From Agrococcus baldri (lineage in GTDB: Bacteria; Actinomycetota; Actinomycetes; Actinomycetales; Microbacteriaceae), in contig BJUU01000018.1 of assembly GCA_007988785.1 (NCBI GenBank), positions 1 through 55,190 of the forward strand: DNA of 55,190 nt. The letters run 5' to 3'. Under the pieces are notes generated by a model. That model ran no database searches. It was not told where the DNA came from and saw only the letters and a program-made list of their open reading frames with translations. Shown piece after piece: positions 8,517 to 17,521 of this stretch. A program made the position numbers and the translations under genes. Positions within the stretch are counted from its first letter, which is position 1; each line of letters starts with the position of its first letter.

Positions 8517-8939
8517 TCAGTGATGCCGCCAGCGATCCGGCGCGACCTCCCACGGGTCGCGGCCGATGAGCTCGGCGGCGGCGCGGAAGACGGCGCCCTC
8601 GATCGCGATCTGGCGGTGCCAGGGGTCGTCGATGTGCACGCGCGGCAGCCGCTGCAGCGGCAGCCGGTAGATCGTGATGGTGCGGCGCTGCGTGTCGATC
8701 GCCCACTCCGGCACCTCGTCGAGCCGGTCGGCGAGCGCCCTCGGCGGCATGTCCGCCCAGCGGAACCGCACGTCACCGAGCTCGGCCGGCCAGAGTGCGG
8801 CCACGTAGTCGGCCGCATCCGCCGCGATGTCCTCGAAGCGCGTCTCGCGCGAGGAGAGGAACGGCAGCACCGGGCCCGCGACGGACGAGCGGATGTCGCG
8901 GCCGTGGCGCGATCCACGGGAGCGTTGGCGCGCGGGCAT
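8517..8939 (-). CDS. Metallopeptidase-family (Rv3259-like) protein lacking an obvious HExxH
   Basis: The 140-residue protein has a basic N-terminus and a region RTITIYRLPLQRLPR followed by IAIEGAVFRAAAELIGRDPWEV. It matches the small actinobacterial metallopeptidase family found beside whiB2 and DUF3499 (Rv3259 in M. tuberculosis) by length, neighbours and the closing helix. Where zincins of this kind carry HExxH, this copy reads IEGAVFRAA, so zinc catalysis is doubtful. The ATG at 8937-8939 is divergent from the DUF3499 gene, 56 bases apart. Family call is moderately sure; activity is unknown. Confidence 0.72.
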   Translation of the reverse strand: MPARQRSRGSRHGRDIRSSVAGPVLPFLSSRETRFEDIAADAADYVAALWPAELGDVRFRWADMPPRALADRLDEVPEWAIDTQRRTITIYRLPLQRLPRVHIDDPWHRQIAIEGAVFRAAAELIGRDPWEVAPDRWRHH

Positions 8940-8982
8940 GGCGACATCCTACGTGTCGCGCGCCAGGCGGCCGGCTCGGCAC

Positions 8983-8988
8983 TACCCT
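8983..8988 (+). promoter_or_regulatory. -10 hexamer TACCCT, leaderless promoter of the DUF3499 gene
   Basis: TACCCT ends 7 bases before the ATG at 8996, matching the leaderless spacing seen elsewhere here. Confidence 0.5.
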
Positions 8989-8995
8989 TGAGCGG

Positions 8996-9220
8996 ATGGA
9001 TGACAGGACGTGCTCGCGGCCCGGCTGCCGCCGGTACGCCGACCGCACCGTCACGGTCGACTACGAGGCGCAGCTGCTCGTGGTCGGACCCCTGCAGCCG
9101 GCCACCAGGCAGGGCGCGATCGAGGGCAGCTACGACCTGTGCGACCCGCACGCCGACCGCCACGCGGGCCCGGCAGGGTGGCAGCTCGTCCGCTACGAGC
9201 CTGGGAACGCGAGCCGCTGA
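8996..9220 (+). CDS. DUF3499-family small Cys-rich protein
   Basis: The 74-residue protein has CSRPGC at residues 6-11 and CDPH near residue 50, an arrangement suggesting a small zinc ribbon. Sequence and place (between the Rv3259-like gene and phosphomannomutase) match DUF3499, the Rv3258c family of actinobacteria, whose function is not established. The start is supported by a leaderless -10. It lies 26 bases ahead of the phosphomannomutase gene and is probably cotranscribed with it. Confidence 0.82.
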   Translation: MDDRTCSRPGCRRYADRTVTVDYEAQLLVVGPLQPATRQGAIEGSYDLCDPHADRHAGPAGWQLVRYEPGNASR

Positions 9221-9246
9221 AGGCCGCACGAGATGGAAGAGGAACC

Positions 9247-10650
9247 ATGGCGCTGACGGACATCGTGAAGGCCTATGACGTGCGAGGCCTGGTCGACGGG
9301 CAGCTGACCGAGGAGGTCGTGCGCGCGCTCGGCGCCGCCTTCGCCGACGAGGTCGCCACCGGCGAGCCCGGCTCCGGCAGCCCCATCGTCATCGGGCACG
9401 ACATGCGCCCCTCCTCGCCCGCGCTCGCCGCCGCCGCCGCCGAGGGCGCGCAGGCGCGCGGCGCCGACGTGGTGCTCATCGGGCTGTGCTCGACCGACGG
9501 CACCTACTTCGCCTCCGGCTCCCTCGACGCACCCGCGATGATGTTCACCGCATCCCACAACCCCGCCGCCTACAACGGCATCAAGTTCTCGCGCGCGGGC
9601 GCGCGCGGCGTGAGCCTCGACACGGGCCTCGCCGCGATCCGCGACGGCGCGCAGCGCTACCTCGACGAGGGCCTCAGCGAGGTCGCCGAGCGGGGCGGGC
9701 TGACCGAGCGCGACGTGCTCGCCGACTACGCGGCGCACCTGCGCGGCCTCGTCGACCTCAGCGGCATCCGCCCCCTCAAGGTCGTGGTGGATGCCGCCAA
9801 CGGCATGGGCGGGATGACCGTGCCCGCGGTGCTCGGCGACGCCGCCGGGCTCGGCGCCCTGCCGCTCGAGATCGTGCCGATGTACTTCGAGCTCGACGGC
9901 ACCTTCCCGAACCACGAGGCGAACCCGCTGGAGCCGGCGAACCTCGTCGACCTGCAGGCCGCCGTGGTCGAGCACGGCGCCGACATCGGCCTCGCCTTCG
10001 ACGGCGACGCCGACCGCTGCTTCGTGATCGACGAGCGCGGCGGCGCCGTCTCGCCCTCGGCGGTGGCGGCGATCGTGGCCGAGCGGGAGATCCGCCGCGT
10101 GCAGGCGGAGGGGGAGCGCGACGTGGTCGTGATCCACAACCTCATCACCAGCCGGGTCGTGCCGGAGGTCATCGCCGACGCCGGCGCCACCCCCGTGCGC
10201 ACCCGCGTCGGCCACTCGCTCATCAAGGACGAGATGGCGCGCACGGGCGCGGTGTTCGGCGGCGAGCACTCGGCGCACTACTACTTCCGCGACTTCTGGG
10301 GCGCCGACAACGGCATGCTCGCGGCGATGCACGTGCTGGCGACGCTCGGGCAGCACGACGAGCCGATGAGCGCGCTCGCCGCCCGCTACACGCCCTACTT
10401 CGCCTCCGGCGAGATCAACTCGACCGTCGCCGACGTGCCGGCCGCCTACACGCGCATCGTCGAGGCCTTCGCGGGCCGCGGCGACTTCGACGAGCTCGAC
10501 GGGCTCACCGTCACCGCGCCCGACGGCGCCTGGTGGTTCTCGGTGCGCCCCTCGAACACCGAGCCGCTGCTGCGGTTGAACGCCGAGGCCGAGCAGGAGT
10601 CGACGATGGTCGCGATCCGCGACGAGGTGCTGGGGCTGATCCGCGACTGA
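9247..10650 (+). CDS. manB: Phosphomannomutase/phosphoglucomutase
   Basis: Alpha-D-phosphohexomutase of 467 residues converting mannose 6-phosphate to mannose 1-phosphate (and probably glucose phosphates). All four family sites are present: the phosphoserine loop TASHNP with the Ser near residue 103, the magnesium loop FDGDADRC near 257, the sugar-specificity loop GGEHSAHYYF near 340 and the phosphate-binding RPSNTEPLLRL near 435. The GEHSxH type fits bifunctional PMM/PGM enzymes. ATG at 9247 follows AGAGGAACC. It works with ManA (1251) and lies upstream of galU, so this block makes activated hexoses for envelope glycans. Confidence 0.95.
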   Translation: MALTDIVKAYDVRGLVDGQLTEEVVRALGAAFADEVATGEPGSGSPIVIGHDMRPSSPALAAAAAEGAQARGADVVLIGLCSTDGTYFASGSLDAPAMMFTASHNPAAYNGIKFSRAGARGVSLDTGLAAIRDGAQRYLDEGLSEVAERGGLTERDVLADYAAHLRGLVDLSGIRPLKVVVDAANGMGGMTVPAVLGDAAGLGALPLEIVPMYFELDGTFPNHEANPLEPANLVDLQAAVVEHGADIGLAFDGDADRCFVIDERGGAVSPSAVAAIVAEREIRRVQAEGERDVVVIHNLITSRVVPEVIADAGATPVRTRVGHSLIKDEMARTGAVFGGEHSAHYYFRDFWGADNGMLAAMHVLATLGQHDEPMSALAARYTPYFASGEINSTVADVPAAYTRIVEAFAGRGDFDELDGLTVTAPDGAWWFSVRPSNTEPLLRLNAEAEQESTMVAIRDEVLGLIRD

Positions 10651-10674
10651 CGCGGTGCGCCCCGGCGGCGCTGC

Positions 10675-11466
10675 TCAGCCGGCTGTCGCGACGGGCGTGA
10701 GCAGCGCGTCGACGCTCTCGGCGATCAGCTCGAGCCCGTCGGCGGTGGGGTGGATGTCGTCGTCGGTGATGAGCTCGGGGCGATCCTCGAACAGGTCGCC
10801 GAGGTCGACGTACTCGGCACCGACGCGCGTCGCCTGCTCCGCGACCTGCTCGCGGATCGGCAGCAGCACCGCCGGCGTCGGCCCGTCGCTCCACAGCGGC
10901 GAGGTCACGATCAGCCGCTCGGTCGGGAACGCCGCCCGCAGCTGCGTGTAGAACTCGGCGATCGCGGTCGCGACGGCCGCCTGATCCTCGAGCCACATGT
11001 CGTTGCGGCCGCCCGAGACGACCACGATGTCCGGATCCGCCGCGACGGCGTCGTCGATGACGCCCGCGTAGGCGGGGCAGCCCTCCGGCGGGCACCACGA
11101 CTGCTCGTGCGACTTCGCGTAGCCGGTGCCGGAGATCGCGAGGTTGACGGGCTGCCAGTCGCGCAGCTCCGAGAGCCGCTCCGTGAAGCCGATGCCCTCG
11201 AGCGGGGTGTTCTGGCCGACGGTGTACGAGTCGCCGATGAAGACCACGACCGGCTCGGGCTGCTCGCCCTTCTCCGCGTCGGGCACGATCGCGTGCTGGC
11301 CGGTCTCCGTGCCGTCGGCGGCGAGGTCGCCCGCGACGACCGCCTCCTGCGGGGCGTCGGTCAGCGAGCCGACGCCGTACGCGATCACCACGCCGACCGC
11401 GACCGCGCTCGCGCCGATCGCGGCCCACAGGCGTCGTCGATCGCCCTTCGCCAGCCGGTTCCCCAT
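10675..11466 (-). CDS. SGNH/GDSL-family hydrolase, membrane-anchored or secreted
   Basis: The 263-residue protein has a basic N-terminus and one hydrophobic segment (LWAAIGASAVAVGVVIAYGV, residues about 14-33), then an extracytoplasmic SGNH domain. Block I is FIGDSYTVGQ (nucleophile Ser), block II ISGTGYAKS, block III SGGRNDMW, and block V DDIHPTADG with the catalytic Asp and His. Such enzymes remove acyl or acetyl groups from lipids or polysaccharides; given the neighbours, de-esterification of an envelope glycan is a reasonable guess. It is convergent with the phosphomannomutase gene (24 bases apart). A TATCAT hexamer 6 bases upstream supports the ATG at 11466. Confidence 0.87.
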   Translation of the reverse strand: MGNRLAKGDRRRLWAAIGASAVAVGVVIAYGVGSLTDAPQEAVVAGDLAADGTETGQHAIVPDAEKGEQPEPVVVFIGDSYTVGQNTPLEGIGFTERLSELRDWQPVNLAISGTGYAKSHEQSWCPPEGCPAYAGVIDDAVAADPDIVVVSGGRNDMWLEDQAAVATAIAEFYTQLRAAFPTERLIVTSPLWSDGPTPAVLLPIREQVAEQATRVGAEYVDLGDLFEDRPELITDDDIHPTADGLELIAESVDALLTPVATAG

Positions 11467-11472
11467 GCGTCC

Positions 11473-11478
11473 ATGATA
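11473..11478 (-). promoter_or_regulatory. -10 hexamer TATCAT, leaderless promoter of the SGNH hydrolase
   Basis: On the minus strand TATCAT ends 6 bases before the ATG at 11466. Confidence 0.5.
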
Positions 11479-11567
11479 AGAGGCGCCGGGGGCGCGCCAC
11501 GAACGCGACACGACGCCCTGTGCACGGGCGCCCCGCGCATCCGTCGCCGTTCCCCTCCCCGCCGAAG

Positions 11568-11573
11568 TAGCCT
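11568..11573 (+). promoter_or_regulatory. -10 hexamer TAGCCT, leaderless promoter of galU
   Basis: TAGCCT ends 7 bases before the ATG at 11581. No Shine-Dalgarno sequence lies between them. Confidence 0.5.
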
Positions 11574-11580
11574 GTTCCTC

Positions 11581-12474
11581 ATGCCGCATTCCGTCACCAA
11601 GGCCGTCATCCCCTCCGCGGGGCTCGGCACGCGATTCCTGCCCGCGACCAAGGCGCTCCCGAAGGAGATGCTGCCGGTGGTCGACAAGCCCGCCATCCAG
11701 TACGTGGTGGAGGAGGCGGTGCGCGCCGGGCTGCAGGACGTGCTGTTCGTGACCGGCCGCAACAAGAACGCGCTCGAGAACCACTTCGACCGCGCGACCG
11801 AGCTCGAGGCGATCCTGCAGAACAAGGGCGACGCGCAGAAGCTCGCGCGCGTGGCCGAGTCGACCGATCTGGCGAACGTGCACTACGTGCGGCAGGGCGA
11901 CCCGAAGGGGCTCGGCCACGCGGTGCTGCGCTCGAAGGCGCACGTGGGCGGCGACTCGTTCGCGGTGCTGCTGGGCGACGACATCATCGACGGCCGCGAC
12001 CTGCTGCTCGAGCGCATGCTCGAGGTGCACGACGTGCGCGACTCGTGCGTGGTGGCGCTCATGGAGGTCGACCCGGCGCAGGCGCACCTGTACGGCATCG
12101 CCACGGTCGAGGCGACCGAGGAGGACGACGTGGTGCGGGTGAAGGGGCTGGTGGAGAAGCCCGAGCCCGGCACGGCGCCGTCGAACCTCGCGATCGTGGG
12201 CCGCTACGTGCTCAAGCCCGAGATCTACCCGGTGCTCGAGCAGACCGCGCCTGGGCGAGGCGGCGAGATCCAGCTGACGGATGCGCTGCTCACGATGGCC
12301 GATGACGGCCAGCACGGCGGCGTGCACGGCGTCGTCTTCCGAGGCCGCCGCTACGACACCGGCGACCGGCTCGACTACATCAAGGCGAACGTGCAGCTCG
12401 CCGCAGAGCGCGAGGACCTCGGCCCCGGCCTGCGCAGCTGGCTCAAGGAGTTCGTGCAGGGCTTCGACGCCTGA
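11581..12474 (+). CDS. galU: UTP--glucose-1-phosphate uridylyltransferase
   Basis: Makes UDP-glucose from glucose 1-phosphate and UTP. The 297-residue protein has the nucleotidyltransferase signature [18 protein letters not shown] at its start, [30 protein letters not shown] near 127 and VEKPEPG near 191. Length and motifs are typical of bacterial GalU, with no truncation. It sits in the hexose-activation block downstream of phosphomannomutase/phosphoglucomutase, its likely source of glucose 1-phosphate. The start follows a leaderless -10 with no ribosome binding site. Confidence 0.95.
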   Translation: MPHSVTKAVIPSAGLGTRFLPATKALPKEMLPVVDKPAIQYVVEEAVRAGLQDVLFVTGRNKNALENHFDRATELEAILQNKGDAQKLARVAESTDLANVHYVRQGDPKGLGHAVLRSKAHVGGDSFAVLLGDDIIDGRDLLLERMLEVHDVRDSCVVALMEVDPAQAHLYGIATVEATEEDDVVRVKGLVEKPEPGTAPSNLAIVGRYVLKPEIYPVLEQTAPGRGGEIQLTDALLTMADDGQHGGVHGVVFRGRRYDTGDRLDYIKANVQLAAEREDLGPGLRSWLKEFVQGFDA

Positions 12475-12532
12475 TCGCGCGCGCCCTGATCGCTCGCGCC
12501 CGGGGCGCTCGCGTGGTGGGAGGATGGTCGGC

Positions 12533-13969
<1,437 letters not shown>

Positions 13970-13982
13970 CCGCAGCTGGGGT

Positions 13983-13999
13983 CGCCGACGCAGTCGGCG
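13983..13999 (+). terminator. Possible terminator hairpin after ahcY
   Basis: CGCCGAC and GTCGGCG pair over a GCA loop (7 bp) 14 bases after the ahcY stop. No T-run follows, so it is a weak candidate. Confidence 0.3.
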
Positions 14000-14024
14000 T
14001 CTCGAGCCCGAGCGCGCTTGCGCC

Positions 14025-14078
14025 GAGCTTCCCCAGATCGAGCGGTCGCGACGCGATTCGCTCCTTCTCGGGAAGCTC
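14025..14078. repeat. 54-bp inverted-repeat element, copy 1
   Basis: It begins GAGCTTCCC and ends GGGAAGCTC, 54 bp in all. Copy 2 starts exactly 72 bp further on. The reverse complement of the interior (GAGAAGG then AGCG) resembles the copies at 41894-42019. Confidence 0.75.
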
Positions 14079-14096
14079 GCGGAGTTCGCCCTCGTC

Positions 14097-14150
14097 GAGC
14101 TTCCCTGAATCGTGCGGTTCGGAGCGGAGACGCGCGACTTGGGGAAGCTC
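14097..14150. repeat. 54-bp inverted-repeat element, copy 2
   Basis: It has the same GAGCTTCCC and GGGAAGCTC ends and the same 54-bp length, with an 18-bp spacer separating it from copy 1. It ends 5 bases before the marR stop codon. Confidence 0.75.
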
Positions 14151-14155
14151 GGCGC

Positions 14156-14644
14156 TCAGAGCAGCGCGTCCCCGAGCACGCGCAGCAGCTCGGCGAGGCG
14201 CGCCTGGTCGTCGGCGGGGATGCCCCGCAGCAGCCGCCGCTCGGCCTCGAGCAGCGCGTCGAGCGCCACGTCGACGCGGTCGACGCCCTCGTCGGTGAGC
14301 GCCACGAGCCGCACCCGGCGGTCGCTCGACCCCTCGACGCGCTCGACGAGGCCGGATGCGACCAGGTTGTCGATGCGGTTCGTCATCGTGCCGCTCGTCA
14401 CCATGGTCTGCGCGATGAGGTCCTTCGGGCTCAGCGGGCCGCCCGCGCGGCGCAGCGCAGCCAGCACGTCCCACTGCCACGACTCGAGGCCCGCCAGCTG
14501 GAACGCCTCGGCGCGCACCCGGCCGAGGCTGCGCGAGATGCGCGTCATGCGGCTGAGCACGTCGAGCGGTGAGACGTCGGCGTCCGGTCGCACGCGCATC
14601 CACTGCTCCATGATGCGATCGACGTCGTCGCGCGGCTCGGCCAT
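14156..14644 (-). CDS. MarR-family transcription regulator
   Basis: The 162-residue protein has a winged-helix domain in the middle: WQWDVLAALRRAGGPLSPKDLIAQ, recognition helix TSGTMTNRIDNLVASGLVER and the wing DRRVRLVALTDEG. Helical dimerisation segments flank it. MarR proteins bind palindromes as dimers and usually repress their own gene and neighbours, responding to small aromatic ligands. No obvious target gene is adjacent: ahcY is convergent and tRNA-Gln lies upstream, so its regulon may be elsewhere. The ATG at 14644 is taken because a GAGACT hexamer lies 6 bases upstream; there is no clear ribosome binding site. Confidence 0.88.
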   Translation of the reverse strand: MAEPRDDVDRIMEQWMRVRPDADVSPLDVLSRMTRISRSLGRVRAEAFQLAGLESWQWDVLAALRRAGGPLSPKDLIAQTMVTSGTMTNRIDNLVASGLVERVEGSSDRRVRLVALTDEGVDRVDVALDALLEAERRLLRGIPADDQARLAELLRVLGDALL

Positions 14645-14675
14645 GGCGCCAGTCTCGCATCTCGAGCGGTGGGCA

Positions 14676-14825
14676 CCCTTCGACACGGTGTGCACCTGCG
14701 GTGCGCACCGGCTCAGGGAGCAGGCGGTTCGCCTGCGGTGCGCACCGGCTCAGGGAGCAGGGGGTTCGCCTGCGGTGCGCACCGGCTCAGGGAGCAGGCG
14801 CCGCGGCGCTGAGCGTGTCGAAGGG
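14676..14825. repeat. Three 37-bp tandem repeats inside an 11-bp inverted-repeat frame
   Basis: Units start at 14695, 14732 and 14769 (period 37; the third is cut after about 32 bp). Each contains GTGCGCACCGGCTCAGGGAG. The whole is bounded by CCCTTCGACAC (14676-14686) and its reverse complement GTGTCGAAGGG (14815-14825). The CCTTCGACA and GGCTCAGGGA words resemble dispersed palindromic repeats common in high-GC actinobacteria. It occupies most of the 244-base gap between marR and tRNA-Gln; no gene was seen there. Confidence 0.8.
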
Positions 14826-14863
14826 CTCCGCCCTTCCTCGCTTCGCTCGGAACTGGCGGCGTC

Positions 14864-14889
14864 GCAGACGACGAGTCGTCGTCGTCTGC
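14864..14889 (-). terminator. Hairpin at the 3' end of tRNA-Gln
   Basis: GCAGACGACGA (14864-14874) pairs perfectly with 14879-14889 over a 4-base loop (11-bp stem). It begins at the tRNA discriminator base and has no T-run after it. Probably a transcription stop or a 3' processing boundary. Confidence 0.5.
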
Positions 14890-14959
14890 TCCGCCACCAG
14901 GATTCGAACCTGGACAAACGGCTCCAAAGGCCGCTGTGCTGCCGTTACACCATGGCGGA
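14889..14959 (-). tRNA. tRNA-Gln (anticodon UUG)
   Basis: Read on the minus strand, the acceptor stem TCCGCCA pairs with TGGCGGA (7 bp). The anticodon loop is CTTTGGA, giving UUG, which reads CAA/CAG glutamine. The T arm contains GGTTCGAATCC. The discriminator base is G, as usual for tRNA-Gln, and the 3' CCA is not encoded. A TACCCT hexamer at 14971-14976 (minus strand) is a likely -10. Neighbourhood with glmU and prs is conserved in other actinobacteria such as mycobacteria. Confidence 0.93.
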
Positions 14960-15121
14960 TGACGCCCACCAGGGTATCGGCCCCGAAGCCGCCGACAGGT
15001 AGCAGGCCAAGTGCTCCGAACCGCCGCCGATGAGCGCAGATCGCCTGATAGCTGCGAGCGGCAGGCGGGGAGTGGCGGCAGGCGGCCGGTCGGCCCCGCA
15101 GCATCCGGCAGACTGGTGCGC

Positions 15122-16042
15122 ATGCCGTCCAGCCCCGCCGAGGTCGTCGCCGTCGCCGTCGCCTACCGGCCCGACGAGGCCGCATTCGGCGAGGTGCTCG
15201 CCCGCGCAGCCGAGCAGGTCGGCACCCTCGTGGTGCTCGACAACGACAGCCCCGAGGTCGACGGCGCGCACTGGAGCACGCGCGTGCCGCTGCCCGCCGG
15301 CGTCGAGCTGCAGCGCGAGCGCACCAACCTCGGCCTCGGCGCCGCCTACAACCGCGCCGCCGCCATCGCCCGCGAGCGCGGCGCCCGCTACGTCCTGCTG
15401 CTCGACCAGGACTCCCTGCTCGAGCCGGGCTGCGTCGCCGCGCTCCTGCGGCACGCCGACGCCCGCGCCGCCCGCGGCCCGCTCGGCGCCGTCGGCCCCA
15501 CCTTCGTCGACGCCCGCAGCGGCGAGCGCGCCCCCTTCGTGCGCTTCGGCTTCCCGCTCAACCACAAGCTCCACGCGCCCGCGGGCGGCGACGTCGATGC
15601 CGACTTCCTCATCTCCTCGGGCTCGCTCATCCCGCTCGCCGCGCTCGAGACCGCCGGCGCCTTCGACGAGGGCCTCTTCATCGACAGCGTCGACATGGAG
15701 TGGTGCTTCCGCGCCAAGGCCGCCGGCCTGCAGCTGGCCGGCGTCGCCGACGCCCGCATGCTGCACACCATCGGCGACGAGCTCGTGCGGCTGCCCGGCG
15801 GCGGCACCATGTTCGTGCACTCGCCGCTGCGGCTCTACATGATGACCCGCAACCGCGTGGCCCTGTGGCGCCGGCCCGGCACCCCACCCGTGTGGACCGC
15901 GCAGGATGTGCCGCGGATGCTCTTCAAGCTCGGGCGCATGACCGCGTTCGCCGCACCGCGCATCCGCAATGCCCGTGCCATGCTGCGCGGCGCGCGCGAC
16001 GGCTGGCGAGGTCGGCAGGGACCGCCCCCTGCGCGCCGGTAG
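15122..16042 (+). CDS. Glycosyltransferase family 2, rhamnosyltransferase type
   Basis: The 306-residue protein has the GT2 fold: VAVAYRPDEAAF, LDNDSPE near residue 40, LGLGAAYNRAA, the metal-binding LLLDQDS near 95, and the acceptor-site motif DSVDMEWCFRAKA near 185. The stretch FLISSGSLIPLAALETAGAF is characteristic of rhamnosyltransferases that act on lipid-linked acceptors in envelope polysaccharide synthesis. No membrane segment is seen. It ends 37 bases before the preferred glmU start. A CAGACT hexamer 7 bases before the ATG could act as a leaderless -10. Rhamnose as donor is inferred from family resemblance only. Confidence 0.85.
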   Translation: MPSSPAEVVAVAVAYRPDEAAFGEVLARAAEQVGTLVVLDNDSPEVDGAHWSTRVPLPAGVELQRERTNLGLGAAYNRAAAIARERGARYVLLLDQDSLLEPGCVAALLRHADARAARGPLGAVGPTFVDARSGERAPFVRFGFPLNHKLHAPAGGDVDADFLISSGSLIPLAALETAGAFDEGLFIDSVDMEWCFRAKAAGLQLAGVADARMLHTIGDELVRLPGGGTMFVHSPLRLYMMTRNRVALWRRPGTPPVWTAQDVPRMLFKLGRMTAFAAPRIRNARAMLRGARDGWRGRQGPPPARR

Positions 16043-16045
16043 CCT
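16040..16045 (+). promoter_or_regulatory. -10 hexamer TAGCCT upstream of glmU
   Basis: The hexamer overlaps the stop codon of the preceding gene. A transcript starting about 7 bases later (near 16052) would exclude the ATG at 16047 and supports a glmU start at 16068 or 16080. Confidence 0.4.
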
Positions 16046-16079
16046 GATGACGAACCGATCGCATCCGATGGGAGAGCCC

Positions 16080-17510
16080 GTGCCTCAGGTCGCCGTCATC
16101 GTCCTCGCCGCTGGCGCGGGCACCCGCATGAAGAGCCGCACGCCGAAGCCGCTGCACCACCTCGCAGGCAAGCCGCTCATCGCCCACGTGCTCAGCACCG
16201 CCGGCGAGCTGCACCCGGCCTCGATCGTCACCGTGGTGCGCCACGAGCGCGACCGCATGGCAGAGGCGGTGCTCGAGTTCGCCCCGCACGTCGTGATCGC
16301 CGACCAGGACGATGTGCCCGGCACGGGCCGCGCCGTCGAGCAGGGGCTGGATGCGCTGGGCGCGTTCGAGGGGCACGTGGTCGTGCTCTCGGGCGACGTG
16401 CCGCTCATCGACGGCGCCACCCTCGCCTCGCTGATCGAGCGCCACGAGCAGGAGGCCAACCAGCTCACCCTGCTCTCGGCCCACCTGGCCGACCCGACGG
16501 GCCTCGGCCGCATCGTGCGCGACCAGGCGGGTGCCTTCCAGCGCATCGTCGAGCAGAAGGACGCCTCCGACGACGAGCGCGCCATCGACGAGGTCAACGG
16601 CGGCATCTACGTCTTCGACGCCGCCGCGCTGCGCGCCGCGCTCGCCACCATCGACCGCGACAACGCGCAGGGCGAGATGTACCTGACGGATGCCGCGGTG
16701 CGCATCCAGGCCTCCGGCGGCCGCATCGCCGCGGTGCCGGCGAGCGACAGCTGGGCGATCTGGGGCATCAACGACCGCGTGCAGCTCGCCGCCGCCGCGC
16801 ACGAGCTCAACGACCGCATCATCCGCCGCTGGCAGCGCGCCGGCGTCACGGTCGTCGACCCCGCATCGACCTGGATCGACGTCGACGTCACGCTCGGCGA
16901 GGACGTCACCATCCTGCCCGGCTCGCAGCTGCACGGCGCTACCGTCGTCGCGGCCGGCGCCACCATCGGCCCCGACACCACCCTCGTCGACACCGAGGTG
17001 GGGGAGGACGCGGTCGTGAAGCGCACCGACGCGACCCTGTCGGTGATCGGCGCCCGCGCATCCGTCGGCCCCTGGGCCTACCTGCGCCCGAACTCGGTGA
17101 TCGGGGAGGGCGGCAAGATCGGCACCTTCGTCGAGACCAAGAACTCGCAGCTCGGCGCCGGCAGCAAGGTGCCGCACCTGTCGTACATCGGCGACGCGAC
17201 CATCGGCGAGGGCGTCAACGTCGGCGGCGGCGCCATCACCGCCAACTACGACGGCGAGCGCAAGCACCGCACCACGATCGACGACCAGGTGCACACCGGC
17301 GTCCACAACAGCTTCGTCGCGCCGGTTAGGATTGGGGCGGGCGCGAAGACCGGAGCCGGCGCGGTCGTCCGCAAGGACGTCGAGGCGGGTGCCCTGGCCA
17401 TCTCGGTCGCACCGCAGCGCAACATGGCGGGATGGGTCGAGGCCAACCGGCCCGGATCGAAGGCAGCCGACGCAGCCGCGGCGGCGAAGCACGAGGCACC
17501 AGAGGCCTAG
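16080..17510 (+). CDS. glmU: Bifunctional UDP-N-acetylglucosamine pyrophosphorylase / glucosamine-1-phosphate N-acetyltransferase
   Basis: Makes UDP-GlcNAc for peptidoglycan from glucosamine 1-phosphate, acetyl-CoA and UTP. The N-terminal uridylyltransferase has VIVLAAGAGTRMKSRTPKPL, then VVLSGDVPLI near 100 and EVNGGIYVFD near 170. The C-terminal left-handed beta helix (from about 250) ends with NYDGERKHRTTIDDQVHTG, including the acetyltransferase His. The GTG at 16080 is chosen because GGAG sits 5 bases upstream and a -10 hexamer at 16040 would exclude the in-frame ATG at 16047; an in-frame ATG at 16068 is also possible. That gives 476 residues, normal for the family. prs follows 11 bases later. 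Confidence 0.93.
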   Translation: MPQVAVIVLAAGAGTRMKSRTPKPLHHLAGKPLIAHVLSTAGELHPASIVTVVRHERDRMAEAVLEFAPHVVIADQDDVPGTGRAVEQGLDALGAFEGHVVVLSGDVPLIDGATLASLIERHEQEANQLTLLSAHLADPTGLGRIVRDQAGAFQRIVEQKDASDDERAIDEVNGGIYVFDAAALRAALATIDRDNAQGEMYLTDAAVRIQASGGRIAAVPASDSWAIWGINDRVQLAAAAHELNDRIIRRWQRAGVTVVDPASTWIDVDVTLGEDVTILPGSQLHGATVVAAGATIGPDTTLVDTEVGEDAVVKRTDATLSVIGARASVGPWAYLRPNSVIGEGGKIGTFVETKNSQLGAGSKVPHLSYIGDATIGEGVNVGGGAITANYDGERKHRTTIDDQVHTGVHNSFVAPVRIGAGAKTGAGAVVRKDVEAGALAISVAPQRNMAGWVEANRPGSKAADAAAAAKHEAPEA

Positions 17511-17521
17511 GAGGCACCCGA

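Noticed and set aside
14025-14150. Rho-independent terminators for ahcY and marR
   Set aside because: The arms are only 9 bp with 36 unpaired bases, the same geometry occurs elsewhere, and no T-runs follow; a dispersed repeat explains it better, though a side role in termination is possible.
14695-14805. Small repetitive coding gene over the 37-bp repeats
   Set aside because: 37 is not a multiple of three, so the repeats would be read in shifting frames, and there is no ribosome binding site.
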